A stretch of DNA of 43,779 nt, taken from contig JALUUL010000040.1 in the NCBI GenBank assembly GCA_027021385.1, positions 1 to 43,779 of the forward strand. The letters are read 5' to 3'. The position numbers and the translations under genes are program-made. The notes under the pieces were generated by a model that did no database searches, was not told the DNA's origin, and was given only the letters and a program-made list of their open reading frames with translations. Shown one piece after another: positions 15,014 through 23,283 of the stretch. The stretch is from Planctomycetota bacterium (lineage in GTDB: Bacteria; Planctomycetota; UBA1135; GCA-002748355). The first letter of the stretch is position 1; each line of letters begins with the position of its first letter.

Positions 15014-16488
15014 CGTCTCTTCCTCTTCGTCGGAGAGGGCAGGAAGGCCCCCAATCCGTATTCCGCCCAGCGACGGTCCACCTTTGCGCGGGTATCCGCG
15101 TCCATCTCGATCAGTTCCGGCCAGGGCCTGTCGAAGCCCTCTTCCTTCCACTTCCTCGTCGCGTCGACCCCGACCTTGCTCCCGTAGCAGGAGAGCCGGC
15201 TCGCATGGTCCAGCATCTCGGCGGGGCCGAAGGTGAACTGTAGGTCCCGCTCGGGATCGATGTTCGCGAGGGCGTGGAAGACCACCTCCCCCGGGTCCCG
15301 GACGTCCACGTCCTCGTCGACGACGACGACGACCTTCGTGAACATCGCCTGGCCGAGGGACCAGATCCCGTTCATGATCTTCCGAGCGTGTCCCGGGTAG
15401 CGTTTCCGGATCGAGACCAGCATCAGGTTGTGGAAGGCTCCTTCGAAGGGCATCGAGACATCGACGATCTCGGGGAACTGCTTGCGCATCAAGGGGAGGA
15501 AGATGCGTTCGATCGCGAGGCCGATCCAGCAGTCCTCCTGGGGCGGCCTCCCGACGACCGTGGCCATGTAGATCGGATCCCGCCTCCTCGTCACGCACTC
15601 CAGGTGGAAGGTCGGGAATCGATCCGCCAACGAGTAGAAGCCCGTATGGTCCCCGAACGGACCCTCGGTGCGCAGGTCGTCGAGATCGACGTATCCCTCC
15701 AGAACGATCTCCGATTCGGCGGGGACCCAGAGGTCCACGGTTTCGCAGCGAACGAGGTTCACGGGTTTCTTGCGGAGGAAGCCCGCGAGGAGCATCTCGT
15801 CGAGATCCGGCGGAGCAGGGAGGACGGCCGAGAACACGGTGACCGGATCGCATCCGATCGCGATCGCGACGGGGACACGACGGTCCTCCGCCCCCCGGAC
15901 GTTCCGGGCCCCGTCATGATGGATGTGGCAGTGGAAACCCGTTTCCCGCTCCCCCATGACCTGGAGGCGGTACATCCCGCAGTTCTGGTCCCGGGAACCC
16001 GGGTTCTTCGTGAAGACCAGCGGCATCGTCACGAAACGTCCGGCGTCCAGGGGCCAGGTCTTCAGAATCGGGAAATCCTCCAAGCTGCAATCCCCGCCCT
16101 TCAGGACAACCTCCTTGCAAGGCCCGTCCTTGACACGCTTGGGCAGCATCTTCGAGAGGTCCAAGAGCTTCGGCAGCCGCTGCAGCTTCTCGAGGAAGGA
16201 GTGGGGCGTCTCCGTTTCGAGGAGGGAGGAGAGCCGCGCGGCGACCTCCTCGAGGTCGCCGACCTCGAGGGCCAGTTCCATTCTCCTTCTCGTTCCCAGC
16301 GTGTTCGTCAAGACCGGGAACCGCGAACCCGCGACCTTCTCGAAGAGCAGGGCCGGACCGAGCGCCTTCGAGACGCGGTCGGTGATCTCCGAGATCTCGA
16401 GTTCGGGGTCCACCTCGACCTGGACGCGCCGGAGTTCGTCCTCGCGCTCCAAGAGGTCGAGAAAGGCTCTGAGGTCCTGATGGGCCAT
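15010..16488 (-). CDS. ubiD: UbiD-family prenylated-FMN-dependent decarboxylase
   Basis: A 492-residue cytoplasmic enzyme with the UbiD fold. Landmarks are the N-terminal MAHQDLRAFLDLLE start, the prFMN/metal region (MYRLQVMGERETGFHCHIHHDGAR), the active-site segment EGPFGDHTGFYS with its conserved acidic residues, and MPFEGAFHNLMLVSI further on. UbiD enzymes reversibly decarboxylate aromatic acids such as 4-hydroxy-3-polyprenylbenzoate or the menaquinone (futalosine-route) intermediate. The partner UbiX, which makes prFMN, is not in this window. I start at 16488, the usual family N-terminus; an upstream in-frame ATG at 16560 would add 24 Pro/Arg-rich residues. It is coupled downstream to a protein of unknown function. 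Confidence 0.9.
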   Translation of the reverse strand: MAHQDLRAFLDLLEREDELRRVQVEVDPELEISEITDRVSKALGPALLFEKVAGSRFPVLTNTLGTRRRMELALEVGDLEEVAARLSSLLETETPHSFLEKLQRLPKLLDLSKMLPKRVKDGPCKEVVLKGGDCSLEDFPILKTWPLDAGRFVTMPLVFTKNPGSRDQNCGMYRLQVMGERETGFHCHIHHDGARNVRGAEDRRVPVAIAIGCDPVTVFSAVLPAPPDLDEMLLAGFLRKKPVNLVRCETVDLWVPAESEIVLEGYVDLDDLRTEGPFGDHTGFYSLADRFPTFHLECVTRRRDPIYMATVVGRPPQEDCWIGLAIERIFLPLMRKQFPEIVDVSMPFEGAFHNLMLVSIRKRYPGHARKIMNGIWSLGQAMFTKVVVVVDEDVDVRDPGEVVFHALANIDPERDLQFTFGPAEMLDHASRLSCYGSKVGVDATRKWKEEGFDRPWPELIEMDADTRAKVDRRWAEYGLGAFLPSPTKRKRR

Positions 16489-16805
16489 CGAGGGTCTCCG
16501 GGGAGGAACGGGATCCGTACCGGGGCGCGGGCGGCCGGGGACTCCGGAGGTCCCGGCCAAAGGCGGGACAGCTTACCTCCCCGCCGGCCCCGTTCCTCCG
16601 TCGAAGCACCCTTCCGGGGGGAATCCATGCCGGGAAGCCGAAGGAGAGGGAAAAGGAATGAGCGGCGGCCGCGCGTGAACCGCCGCTCCTCCCGGACGAG
16701 AGCAGGCCCCCCAACCCGCATGTCGTCCTGACCGCCACGCCCCAGGTCCCCCAACCGGGACGGGCGGAAGACGAAGGCTCCCTTCCCCGCGCGACCTCCG
16801 TCTAT

Positions 16806-16834
16806 GGCGTCTCGAGCCCATCGGGCGAGACGCC
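16806..16834 (+). terminator. hairpin followed by a T6 tract in the long gap
   Basis: GGCGTCTCG at 16806-16814 is the perfect reverse complement of CGAGACGCC at 16826-16834; the loop can form a further GCCC/GGGC stem. Six T residues follow at 16846-16851, after an 11-nt spacer, which is longer than in a standard intrinsic terminator. No known + strand gene lies just upstream, so it could end an unseen small transcript or be a leader element of the FG-GAP gene. Confidence 0.3.
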
Positions 16835-17029
16835 TGGGTGAATCATTTTTTCGAGAACCGGCTTCCCCTGACCCCGTCGGAGTCCGCCGCGAGCCTTTGC
16901 TGGCACGAGGGTCTTTTCGGGCGCTTTCCCCTCTTCCTTGACCCCGCCCGGAAGCCCCCTTTCCTCCGGGAGATCCCCTGCACCCGTGTCGAGGAAAGGC
17001 CGGAATCCCCGGGCAAAGCACCCGCCCCC

Positions 17030-17051
17030 CCTGTCCATTCCCCCGGACAGG
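17030..17051. repeat. 7-bp inverted repeat upstream of the FG-GAP gene
   Basis: CCTGTCC (17030-17036) and GGACAGG (17045-17051) form a perfect 7-bp stem around an 8-nt C-rich loop, about 230 nt before the FG-GAP start codon. It could be an operator or a leader hairpin; no T tract follows. Confidence 0.35.
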
Positions 17052-17271
17052 CCTAGGATCGGGTGCTGCCGGCTTTCTCCAGGCTCGCTCGGGGGGAGGT
17101 CTTCGACTCCGGCTCCCCCTCGTCTCCCGAAGCCTTCGCCCCTGTCCACGGGTCCTTGCGGAGGTCCGGAAGAAGGAGAACCTTTCGATTCCTGGGAACC
17201 ACCGAGGGTTCGCACTACGTCTTCAGCGCAAGCGCAGCGCATTCGCCTGGTTCCCGCCTCTCAGTCCTCTC

Positions 17272-17277
17272 AAGGAG
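17272..17277 (+). promoter_or_regulatory. Shine-Dalgarno of the FG-GAP repeat gene
   Basis: AAGGAG ends 5 nt before the ATG at 17283. It fixes the start ahead of the signal peptide and rejects the longer in-frame extension to 16938. Confidence 0.7.
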
Positions 17278-17282
17278 AACTC

Positions 17283-19271
17283 ATGGTTTCCCGCTCTTCC
17301 GTTCCCTCCCTCCTCGCCCTTTTCCTCCTCCCCTCGATCGGAATCGGCCAGTGGACCGCCACGACCTATGGGATGCCCTCCGGGTTCAAGGCCCGAGCGG
17401 TGGCCCTCACCGACCAGAGCCTGAACGGCTGGCAGGATCTCGTGATCGGGGCTTCCACAGCCACCTCGGACCGGATCTATCGCCGGACGGGGCCCGGACT
17501 CGCCCTGACCCTCCTTCAGTCCTATACGGGGGGAGGACTCTCGGACCTCGTCGTCGGCCGCCTCGACAGCTCGGGCCAGCCCGACATCGCAACCTCCCAT
17601 GCCTCGGGCAACGTCGTGCGCGTGCGCCGCTTCCCCACGGGCGTCCAGACGCTGACCCTCCCGACCTCGTTCAGCCCCCAAAAGATCGTCACGATCGACC
17701 TCGAGAACGACGACGATCTGGACCTGGTCACCGTGGGCTGGGGAAACGTCCGGCCCTACTTCGCCCGGAACAACGGCAGCGGGGTCTTCGGCCCGATGAC
17801 GACGGTCACGAATCTGAGCGTCTCCCCCTCGCGCCCACAGTGCGTCGTCGCCGGCGACTTCAACCATGACGGGAAGACCGACCTCATGGTCCCCCGGGCG
17901 GACGGCAACGTCTCCTTCTTCCGGAACCTCTCGACCGGAACCACGGTCAACTTCGCAACGCCCCAGACCTATCCCAACGCCAACACGAGGCCCATGGACA
18001 TCTGCGCCGACGACTTCAACGGAGACGGTTGGCTCGATTTCGCGACCGCGAACACCGTCGGCACCTGCTCGGTCTTCCTGAACCAGGGCCCCCCGACGAG
18101 CGGAGCCTGGACCACGGTCACGTTCCTCAAAACGAACTACACGCTCGGCACTTCGAACGATTTCCCCTCCTCGATCTGCAGCGGCGACTACGACTGCGAC
18201 GGGGACCGCGATCTCTTCATCGGTCTCAGAGGCTCTTCCAAGATCGCCGTCCTCCGGAACAACGGTTCTGGGGTCTATTCGGTCCTTCCGTTCATCGCGA
18301 CCGGCCCCCTCCCCAACGACATCGCCTGCGGGGATCTCGATCGGAACAACCACCTCGACCTGGCGACGGCCAACCTGGGTTCGACGACGGGTTCGGTCAC
18401 GAAGTTCGTCAACAACAGCACCCTTCCTCCGAAGCCCCATATCTACGTCGGGGGCATCCAGGACAACTTCGCGACGACCCCCCCGGCATCCACCGAGCAC
18501 GCCTGTCCGAGGTCCGGCGCCTTCACGACCTTCGTGACGCCGAGGCGCGATTTCGATCAATCCTCCTCGGTGCGGAAGTTCGGGCACACCTTCCCGAACG
18601 TGGGGGCGGGGCACCAGTTCCTCCAACGCATCCTCAAGGCCCGCCTCGTGATCCGAATGAGGGCGGATTCCTTCCTGGCCGCCAACGACACGATCGGCTT
18701 CGGCTGGAACCCCTCGCCGGCCCGCATGGTCTTCCGCAAGCGCATCGCCGACATGCCCGGGATCTCGGCCTGGACGACCGGTTCGACCGTCAGCCTGAAT
18801 CTGGACCTGTCCTCCCTTCCCGGGGGCATCGACCTGCTCCCTAAGATGAACCAGAACCGCTCCCTCGACGTCTACGTCGAGAACTCGACCAAGGTCGACT
18901 CGATCATGCTCCAGATCTGGACCTGCGTCCGGGTCCGCTGCCTCTTCACGTTGAAGCAGACTCCCCTGGTCGCCGGAACGAACTGGACGCTCGGAGCGGG
19001 CGGAGCGCCTTCCGGAAGCTGGATCTTCTTCTTCATGGGCACGCAGGTCGCCCCCGGGCCGATCGGCCCCTGGGGCCAGTTCTGCCTGCCTTTCCCCCTC
19101 TTCTATCTCGGTGCGCAGTACGCGCCTTCGGGGGGAGCCTCCCTGACCCTGCCTCTTCCTTCGAGCCTCCCGGTTCCCTGCAAAACGATCTCGACGCAGG
19201 CGATGAGCTGGCAGCCGGCCTCGAACAAGTGGTGCCTCTCCAACACCTGGACCGCGCAACTCTTCAACTGA
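17283..19271 (+). CDS. secreted FG-GAP/VCBS-repeat protein with lineage-type C-terminal domain
   Basis: A 662-residue exported protein. The signal peptide is MVSRSSVPSLLALFLLPSIG with likely cleavage before QWTA. Residues about 20-400 form a beta-propeller of FG-GAP/VCBS repeats with Ca-binding-like loops: DLENDDDLDLVTV, GDFNHDGKTDLMV, DDFNGDGWLDFAT, GDYDCDGDRDLFI and GDLDRNNHLDLAT. A beta-rich middle region follows, then a C-terminal module of about 105 residues (WTLGAGGAPSGSWIFFFMG and FYLGAQYAPSGGASLTLPLP) that I also see at the end of the subtilase at 34366-36084. It is probably surface exposed and adhesive or structural. A strong hairpin follows the stop. Confidence 0.8.
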   Translation: MVSRSSVPSLLALFLLPSIGIGQWTATTYGMPSGFKARAVALTDQSLNGWQDLVIGASTATSDRIYRRTGPGLALTLLQSYTGGGLSDLVVGRLDSSGQPDIATSHASGNVVRVRRFPTGVQTLTLPTSFSPQKIVTIDLENDDDLDLVTVGWGNVRPYFARNNGSGVFGPMTTVTNLSVSPSRPQCVVAGDFNHDGKTDLMVPRADGNVSFFRNLSTGTTVNFATPQTYPNANTRPMDICADDFNGDGWLDFATANTVGTCSVFLNQGPPTSGAWTTVTFLKTNYTLGTSNDFPSSICSGDYDCDGDRDLFIGLRGSSKIAVLRNNGSGVYSVLPFIATGPLPNDIACGDLDRNNHLDLATANLGSTTGSVTKFVNNSTLPPKPHIYVGGIQDNFATTPPASTEHACPRSGAFTTFVTPRRDFDQSSSVRKFGHTFPNVGAGHQFLQRILKARLVIRMRADSFLAANDTIGFGWNPSPARMVFRKRIADMPGISAWTTGSTVSLNLDLSSLPGGIDLLPKMNQNRSLDVYVENSTKVDSIMLQIWTCVRVRCLFTLKQTPLVAGTNWTLGAGGAPSGSWIFFFMGTQVAPGPIGPWGQFCLPFPLFYLGAQYAPSGGASLTLPLPSSLPVPCKTISTQAMSWQPASNKWCLSNTWTAQLFN

Positions 19272-19278
19272 CAGGACT

Positions 19279-19306
19279 CCGGCCGCGGATTTCGATCCGC
19301 GGCCGG
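19279..19306 (+). terminator. 12-bp perfect hairpin with TTCG loop after the FG-GAP gene
   Basis: The 12 bases at 19279-19290 are the exact reverse complement of 19295-19306, closed by a TTCG tetraloop, a very stable RNA hairpin. It starts 8 nt after the stop codon. There is no U tract behind it, so it is either a U-tract-less terminator or a 3'-end stabiliser. Confidence 0.65.
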
Positions 19307-19380
19307 CGCCTCCTCCCCGAACCGGGTCCGGCGACCCCGACCCGCTTGCGATGGGGACCCGGATCCGGATCATGGGGGGC

Positions 19381-20880
19381 ATGACCCGCGAAGCCTACGA
19401 TCGTCTCGCCGCGAAGATCCGCGACGTTTCCCTCCTCTCCTCCGCCTCGGCCCTCCTCGGCTGGGACCAGGAGACGATGATGCCGGAGAAGGGGGGGGAT
19501 TGGCGGGCCGAACAACTCGCCCTCCTCGCCCGGAAGGTCCACGAGGATTTCACCTCGGACGAGGTCGGAGAACTTCTCGCGGCCTGCGAGGAGGACCGGG
19601 AACTCGTCTCCGATCCGCTCTCGGTCCCCGCCGTCGTCCTCCGCGAGCTCCGCCGGGATTTCGACCTCGAACGCAAGCTCCCGGCGGATCTCGTCGCGGA
19701 ATCCGCCTCCCACCGGAGCCGGGCCCAGCAGGTCTGGGCCAGGGCGCGGAAGGAATCCGATTTCGAACTCTTCCGCCCGATGCTCGTCCGGAGCCTCGAA
19801 CTCGCCCGCGAGGAGGCCCGCTGCCTCGGAATCCCGGAGGGCGGCGAAGAACCCTGGGACGCCCTCGCCGATCGTTACGAGCCCGGCATGAGGGCCGCGG
19901 AACTCGCCCGTCTCTTCGAGCCCCTTCGCAGCGAACTCGTCGAACTCGTGGACCGCCATCGCGGCCGCCGCAAGGACCGGCTGACCGGCAGGAGGATGCC
20001 GGTACCCGCCCAGGAGACCCTGTGCCGCCGCGTGTCCGAGGCCTTCGGATTCGATTTCGACGCGGGAAGGCTGGACCGTTCCACACACCCCTTCACGAGC
20101 GGCTCCCACCCGCTGGACGTGCGCATCACGACGCGATACCGCGAGGAGGACGTCATGGACGCCCTCGGCTCGACGACCCATGAGGTCGGTCACGGCCTCT
20201 ACGAACAGGGTCTTCCCCCGGAACACGCGGGCCTACCCTTCTGCCGGGCCTCCTCGACGGGGATCCATGAGAGCCAGAGCAGGCTCTGGGAGAACCAGGT
20301 CGGCCGCTCCCTCCCCTTCTGGCGCTGGTGCGCCCCCCTCCTGACCGAACTCGGCGGGAAGGATTTCGCGGACCTCTCGCCGGAGGAACTCTTCGAAAGC
20401 ACGAACCGCGCCGAACCGAGCCTGATCCGGGTCGACGCCGACGAGACGACCTACCACCTCCACATCCAGATTCGATTCGAACTCGAACTCGCGATGTTCC
20501 GCGGAGATCTGGATCCCGCGGATCTGCCCTCGGCCTGGAACGAACGTTACGCCGCGGACCTAGGTGTCGAAGTCCCCGACGATGCGAGGGGTTGCCTGCA
20601 GGACATCCACTGGTCCCTCGGAGCCTTCGGCTACTTCCCGACCTACAGCCTGGGCAACCTCTACGCCGCCTGCTTCTGGAAGGCGCTCCGCGGGGAGCTA
20701 CCCGATGTGGACGAGGATTGCGCCCGAGGGGACTTCGGGGGGATCCTCGAATGGCTCCGCTCGAGGATCCACAGGCATGGGGCGAGGTACCGTCCGGCGG
20801 AACTCTGCGAGGAAGTCTGCGGAACCCCCCTCGACCCCGAAGTCTTCCTCGACTACCTGCGGGACAAGCACGAGGCCTGA
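19381..20880 (+). CDS. M32-family metallocarboxypeptidase (thermostable carboxypeptidase Taq type)
   Basis: A 499-residue cytoplasmic zinc carboxypeptidase. All M32 motifs are present: HPF (THPFTSG), DVRITTRY, the zinc-binding HEVGH at about residues 267-271, IHESQSRLWEN with the third ligand Glu, LIRVDADE, and GCLQDIHWSLGAFGYFPTYS near the C-terminus. The family length is about 500 residues, which matches. Three in-frame ATGs (19351, 19372, 19381) precede the conserved start; I chose 19381 because MTREAYDRLAAKIRDV fits the family N-terminus. The enzyme removes C-terminal amino acids from peptides. It converges with the PKD-domain gene, whose stop is 5 nt away. Confidence 0.92.
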   Translation: MTREAYDRLAAKIRDVSLLSSASALLGWDQETMMPEKGGDWRAEQLALLARKVHEDFTSDEVGELLAACEEDRELVSDPLSVPAVVLRELRRDFDLERKLPADLVAESASHRSRAQQVWARARKESDFELFRPMLVRSLELAREEARCLGIPEGGEEPWDALADRYEPGMRAAELARLFEPLRSELVELVDRHRGRRKDRLTGRRMPVPAQETLCRRVSEAFGFDFDAGRLDRSTHPFTSGSHPLDVRITTRYREEDVMDALGSTTHEVGHGLYEQGLPPEHAGLPFCRASSTGIHESQSRLWENQVGRSLPFWRWCAPLLTELGGKDFADLSPEELFESTNRAEPSLIRVDADETTYHLHIQIRFELELAMFRGDLDPADLPSAWNERYAADLGVEVPDDARGCLQDIHWSLGAFGYFPTYSLGNLYAACFWKALRGELPDVDEDCARGDFGGILEWLRSRIHRHGARYRPAELCEEVCGTPLDPEVFLDYLRDKHEA

Positions 20881-20885
20881 GCCCC

Positions 20886-23258
20886 TCAATCCCCCGCCTT
20901 CCCGGCGATCCCGAAGCGGAACGAGCCGTGGAGGGACCGGATCCGGACCCAGGCCTTCCTGACTCCGGGCCCACCCGACTTCGGCCGGAAGCGGATCTTG
21001 AACGGGGCGGACCCGCCGGGGGGAAGGACCCGCGGCGGGAAGGCCAGGATGCGGAAGTCCTTCGCGTTCTCCCCTTCGAGGGCGATCCGGGACTTGCTCG
21101 CCAGACGGAGGATCCGGCTGCCCGGATTCACGAGAAGGAAGGTCCTCTCGACCTCTCCCCCCGTTCCACTCGTTCCGAAGTCGGTGCCGTCGAAAGGATT
21201 CGGGCGGTCGGCCCCGTCCTCGAGCACGAGCCCCTCCCCGCGGACCTCGATCCGCGCCGGGACGACCCTCGGGGCCTCGGACTCGACGAGGATCCGGACC
21301 GTACTCGAGTCCTCCCCGCCCCCCGCGGCGACCTTCAGGCCGACTTCGTAGATCCCGGGCTTGCGGAAGACATGGGAGAACTTCTTCCCCTTCTTCCCCT
21401 CGACGAGGGGTTTGGGCTTCTTCTTCCGCGCGGGTTCCAGGATCGTCCACTCGTAGGAAGCCTTTCGGAGCGGGACGATCGAACCCTTGGCGGAGAAGGC
21501 GACCTTCAGCGGGGCCTTCCCGAAAAAACGGTCCGCTTGGATATGAGCGAGGAGCTTGGGGCGGCCGATCCTGATCCGGATCGTCTTCCCGGTGTAACTG
21601 TTCCCGCTCGTCCCGTCCGAGGCGATGATCGTCACCCGTTCCGTATCCGAGCGGGGCTTTCGGGGGCATTTCCAGCGGAAGACCCCGCCCTCGACGACCC
21701 CCACCTCTTCGGATCGCTTCGCGAAAGTCACCGGAAAACCCTCCGGATCGTAAGCCGCGAGCGGGATCTCCACGGTCGACCCCGGGCGGACGTAGACATC
21801 CTGCAACCCCAGCAGGATCGGTCGCCGGTTCGAATGACGAAGGTCGAAACGGTAATCCTTGTAGCCGCCTCCGTTGGGAGGCAGTGGCCCCTTCTTCCTG
21901 TAGATCGTCAGGAGAGCCGGATTGCCGTCGAGACGCCCGTTGTTCGCGAAGAGAGCGAGGACCGTACGCCCTTCGGGAAGGGCGTCGTCCCAGGGAACCG
22001 TGATCCGATACTCCCCTTTCCTCTCCCCGGCCTCGATCCGGAGGCGTCGGTTTCCGTAGAGGAGCTTCCAGCGGAACTTCAGGGGAAGGCCCTGGAGGTC
22101 GTAGCTCTTCGCGGTGGAGACATCGATCTTCACCGTCTGTCCCTTCTCCTGGAGGATGCAGGCGGACTTGTAGAGCGCGAAACGCTTCGTGCCTCCCTCG
22201 ACCCCGAGCACCTCGAAACAAGCCTCGGGCGGAGCGGTGTTCATCGAGCGCGCGAGCCGGATCATCCTCCGCATGTGCTCGAGGTCGTCGTAACGATGGA
22301 AGGCGAGGGCCATGTCCCCCCTGTCGATGCCCGCCGCCGAGTAGCGTTCCGGGTACTTCGTCCGGTCTCCGACGGATTTGTAGCAGATACGATGCCTGAG
22401 TTCGTGCTCGTAAGGGACGTCGTAAGGGAGTCCGGCCTTCCACAGGTAGAGGAGCGCCGAGGGATAGAGACCGTTCTTCTTCAGAAGGAGTTTGGTTTCG
22501 GGCGGCAGGTATCCCCCGACGAGGATCATCTTCGTGATCGCCATCGTCTCGCTGTTGGAGGACCCGACCGAGTTGAAGAGAGTCGGGCTGTGGCAGATGT
22601 AGAGATCGCTCGTCCGATCCGCATTCCAGTCGGTAAAGGACGCGTGCGCCGGAGAACACACGAGAAGATCGGCGAAGTAGAGGCGCTCGTAGGTCGTCGT
22701 CATCCGGACCGAATAGCCGTTCGTGATCGTATGGGCCATTCCGGTCGTACTCTGGTGGATGAAGTTGACCCCGGCCCTCATCATCTCTCTTTTTCTGACG
22801 TCCACGAAGTCGAGGATCCGGTCCTTGATCGAGACTCGGCTCCCGTCGGGTCCACGCCAGCTCCAACGGATGTAGCCGTGAAGGCCGGACCAGGAGCTGT
22901 AGACGTCGTCCCAGATTCCGGCGAAACGGCCGGCCCCCGCCGGGTCCGCTTCGTATCGGACGAGGGGCCCTCCGTCGGGGACGGGCCAGACCGGATAGAT
23001 GCGCCGGTCCTTCGGGGGGGGCGCGAGATCGATCTCCACCGCTTTCTTCTTCTTTCCCTCGCGCACCATCGACACGACCCCCCTGATCGGAGTCTCGTCG
23101 AGACGCCAGAGTCTCCAAACCCTCTTCTCGAAGTAGGGGTTGCGGATCGCGTCGGTCTTCCCCGCAGAGGAAGTCTCGGGGTTCCCGGATGGGGACCTCT
23201 CCTGGAGTCCGAACGGGAAGGCGAGCAGCGCAGGAAGCAGGAAAACGGCAGACATCAT
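20886..23258 (-). CDS. secreted PKD and choice-of-anchor-D protein of unknown function
   Basis: About 790 residues. A signal peptide (MMSAVFLLPALLAFPFG) begins at the ATG pair 23258/23255. The first ~400 residues are a domain I do not recognise, with many aromatic and His residues (FIHQSTTGMAHTITNGYSV, PYEHELRHRICY). Then comes a cadherin-like/Ig region (AYDPEGFPVTFAKRSEE), a PKD domain (APLKVAFSAKGSIVPL to YEVGLKVAAGGG) and a C-terminal ASPM/HYDIN-like choice-of-anchor-D domain (RTFLLVNPGSRILRL, PPGGSAPFKIRFRP). It is probably cell-surface or periplasmic. Translation upstream of 23258 runs into the broken cupin gene, so the longer start is rejected. It converges with the M32 gene. Confidence 0.7.
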   Translation of the reverse strand: MMSAVFLLPALLAFPFGLQERSPSGNPETSSAGKTDAIRNPYFEKRVWRLWRLDETPIRGVVSMVREGKKKKAVEIDLAPPPKDRRIYPVWPVPDGGPLVRYEADPAGAGRFAGIWDDVYSSWSGLHGYIRWSWRGPDGSRVSIKDRILDFVDVRKREMMRAGVNFIHQSTTGMAHTITNGYSVRMTTTYERLYFADLLVCSPAHASFTDWNADRTSDLYICHSPTLFNSVGSSNSETMAITKMILVGGYLPPETKLLLKKNGLYPSALLYLWKAGLPYDVPYEHELRHRICYKSVGDRTKYPERYSAAGIDRGDMALAFHRYDDLEHMRRMIRLARSMNTAPPEACFEVLGVEGGTKRFALYKSACILQEKGQTVKIDVSTAKSYDLQGLPLKFRWKLLYGNRRLRIEAGERKGEYRITVPWDDALPEGRTVLALFANNGRLDGNPALLTIYRKKGPLPPNGGGYKDYRFDLRHSNRRPILLGLQDVYVRPGSTVEIPLAAYDPEGFPVTFAKRSEEVGVVEGGVFRWKCPRKPRSDTERVTIIASDGTSGNSYTGKTIRIRIGRPKLLAHIQADRFFGKAPLKVAFSAKGSIVPLRKASYEWTILEPARKKKPKPLVEGKKGKKFSHVFRKPGIYEVGLKVAAGGGEDSSTVRILVESEAPRVVPARIEVRGEGLVLEDGADRPNPFDGTDFGTSGTGGEVERTFLLVNPGSRILRLASKSRIALEGENAKDFRILAFPPRVLPPGGSAPFKIRFRPKSGGPGVRKAWVRIRSLHGSFRFGIAGKAGD

Positions 23259-23283
23259 CGCGTAATCGTTCCTCACGGGCGGA

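Larger units (their letters stand above)
16489..17282. other. 794-nt gap without a convincing gene
   Basis: This is the only long intergenic stretch. It separates the divergent ubiD-like and FG-GAP genes, so it must hold both promoters. I see a strong inverted repeat at 16806-16834 followed by a T6 run, and a second hairpin at 17030-17051. A 34-codon, very Arg-rich frame (16627-16731) is probably chance. No tRNA, tmRNA, RNase P or SRP RNA core could be recognised on either strand. Runs of C and G are frequent and codon-like structure is absent. Confidence 0.5.

Noticed and set aside
16627..16731. A 34-codon, Arg-rich frame with an ATG in the long gap, about 75 nt before the T6 hairpin
   Set aside because: It uses AGG, AGA, CGA and GGA codons that neighbouring genes avoid, has no clear ribosome-binding site and resembles no known ribosomal or regulatory peptide.
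16991..17003. GAGGAAAGGCCGG, similar to the start of the RNase P RNA core (GAGGAAAGUCCGG)
   Set aside because: The rest of the RNase P core, including the ACAGAA region and the pairing P4 strand, is missing within the gap.
17161..17180. GAGGTCCGGAAGAAGGAG, similar to SRP RNA domain IV
   Set aside because: The GGAAGCAGC half of the symmetric loop and the closing stem are absent, so no SRP-like hairpin can form.
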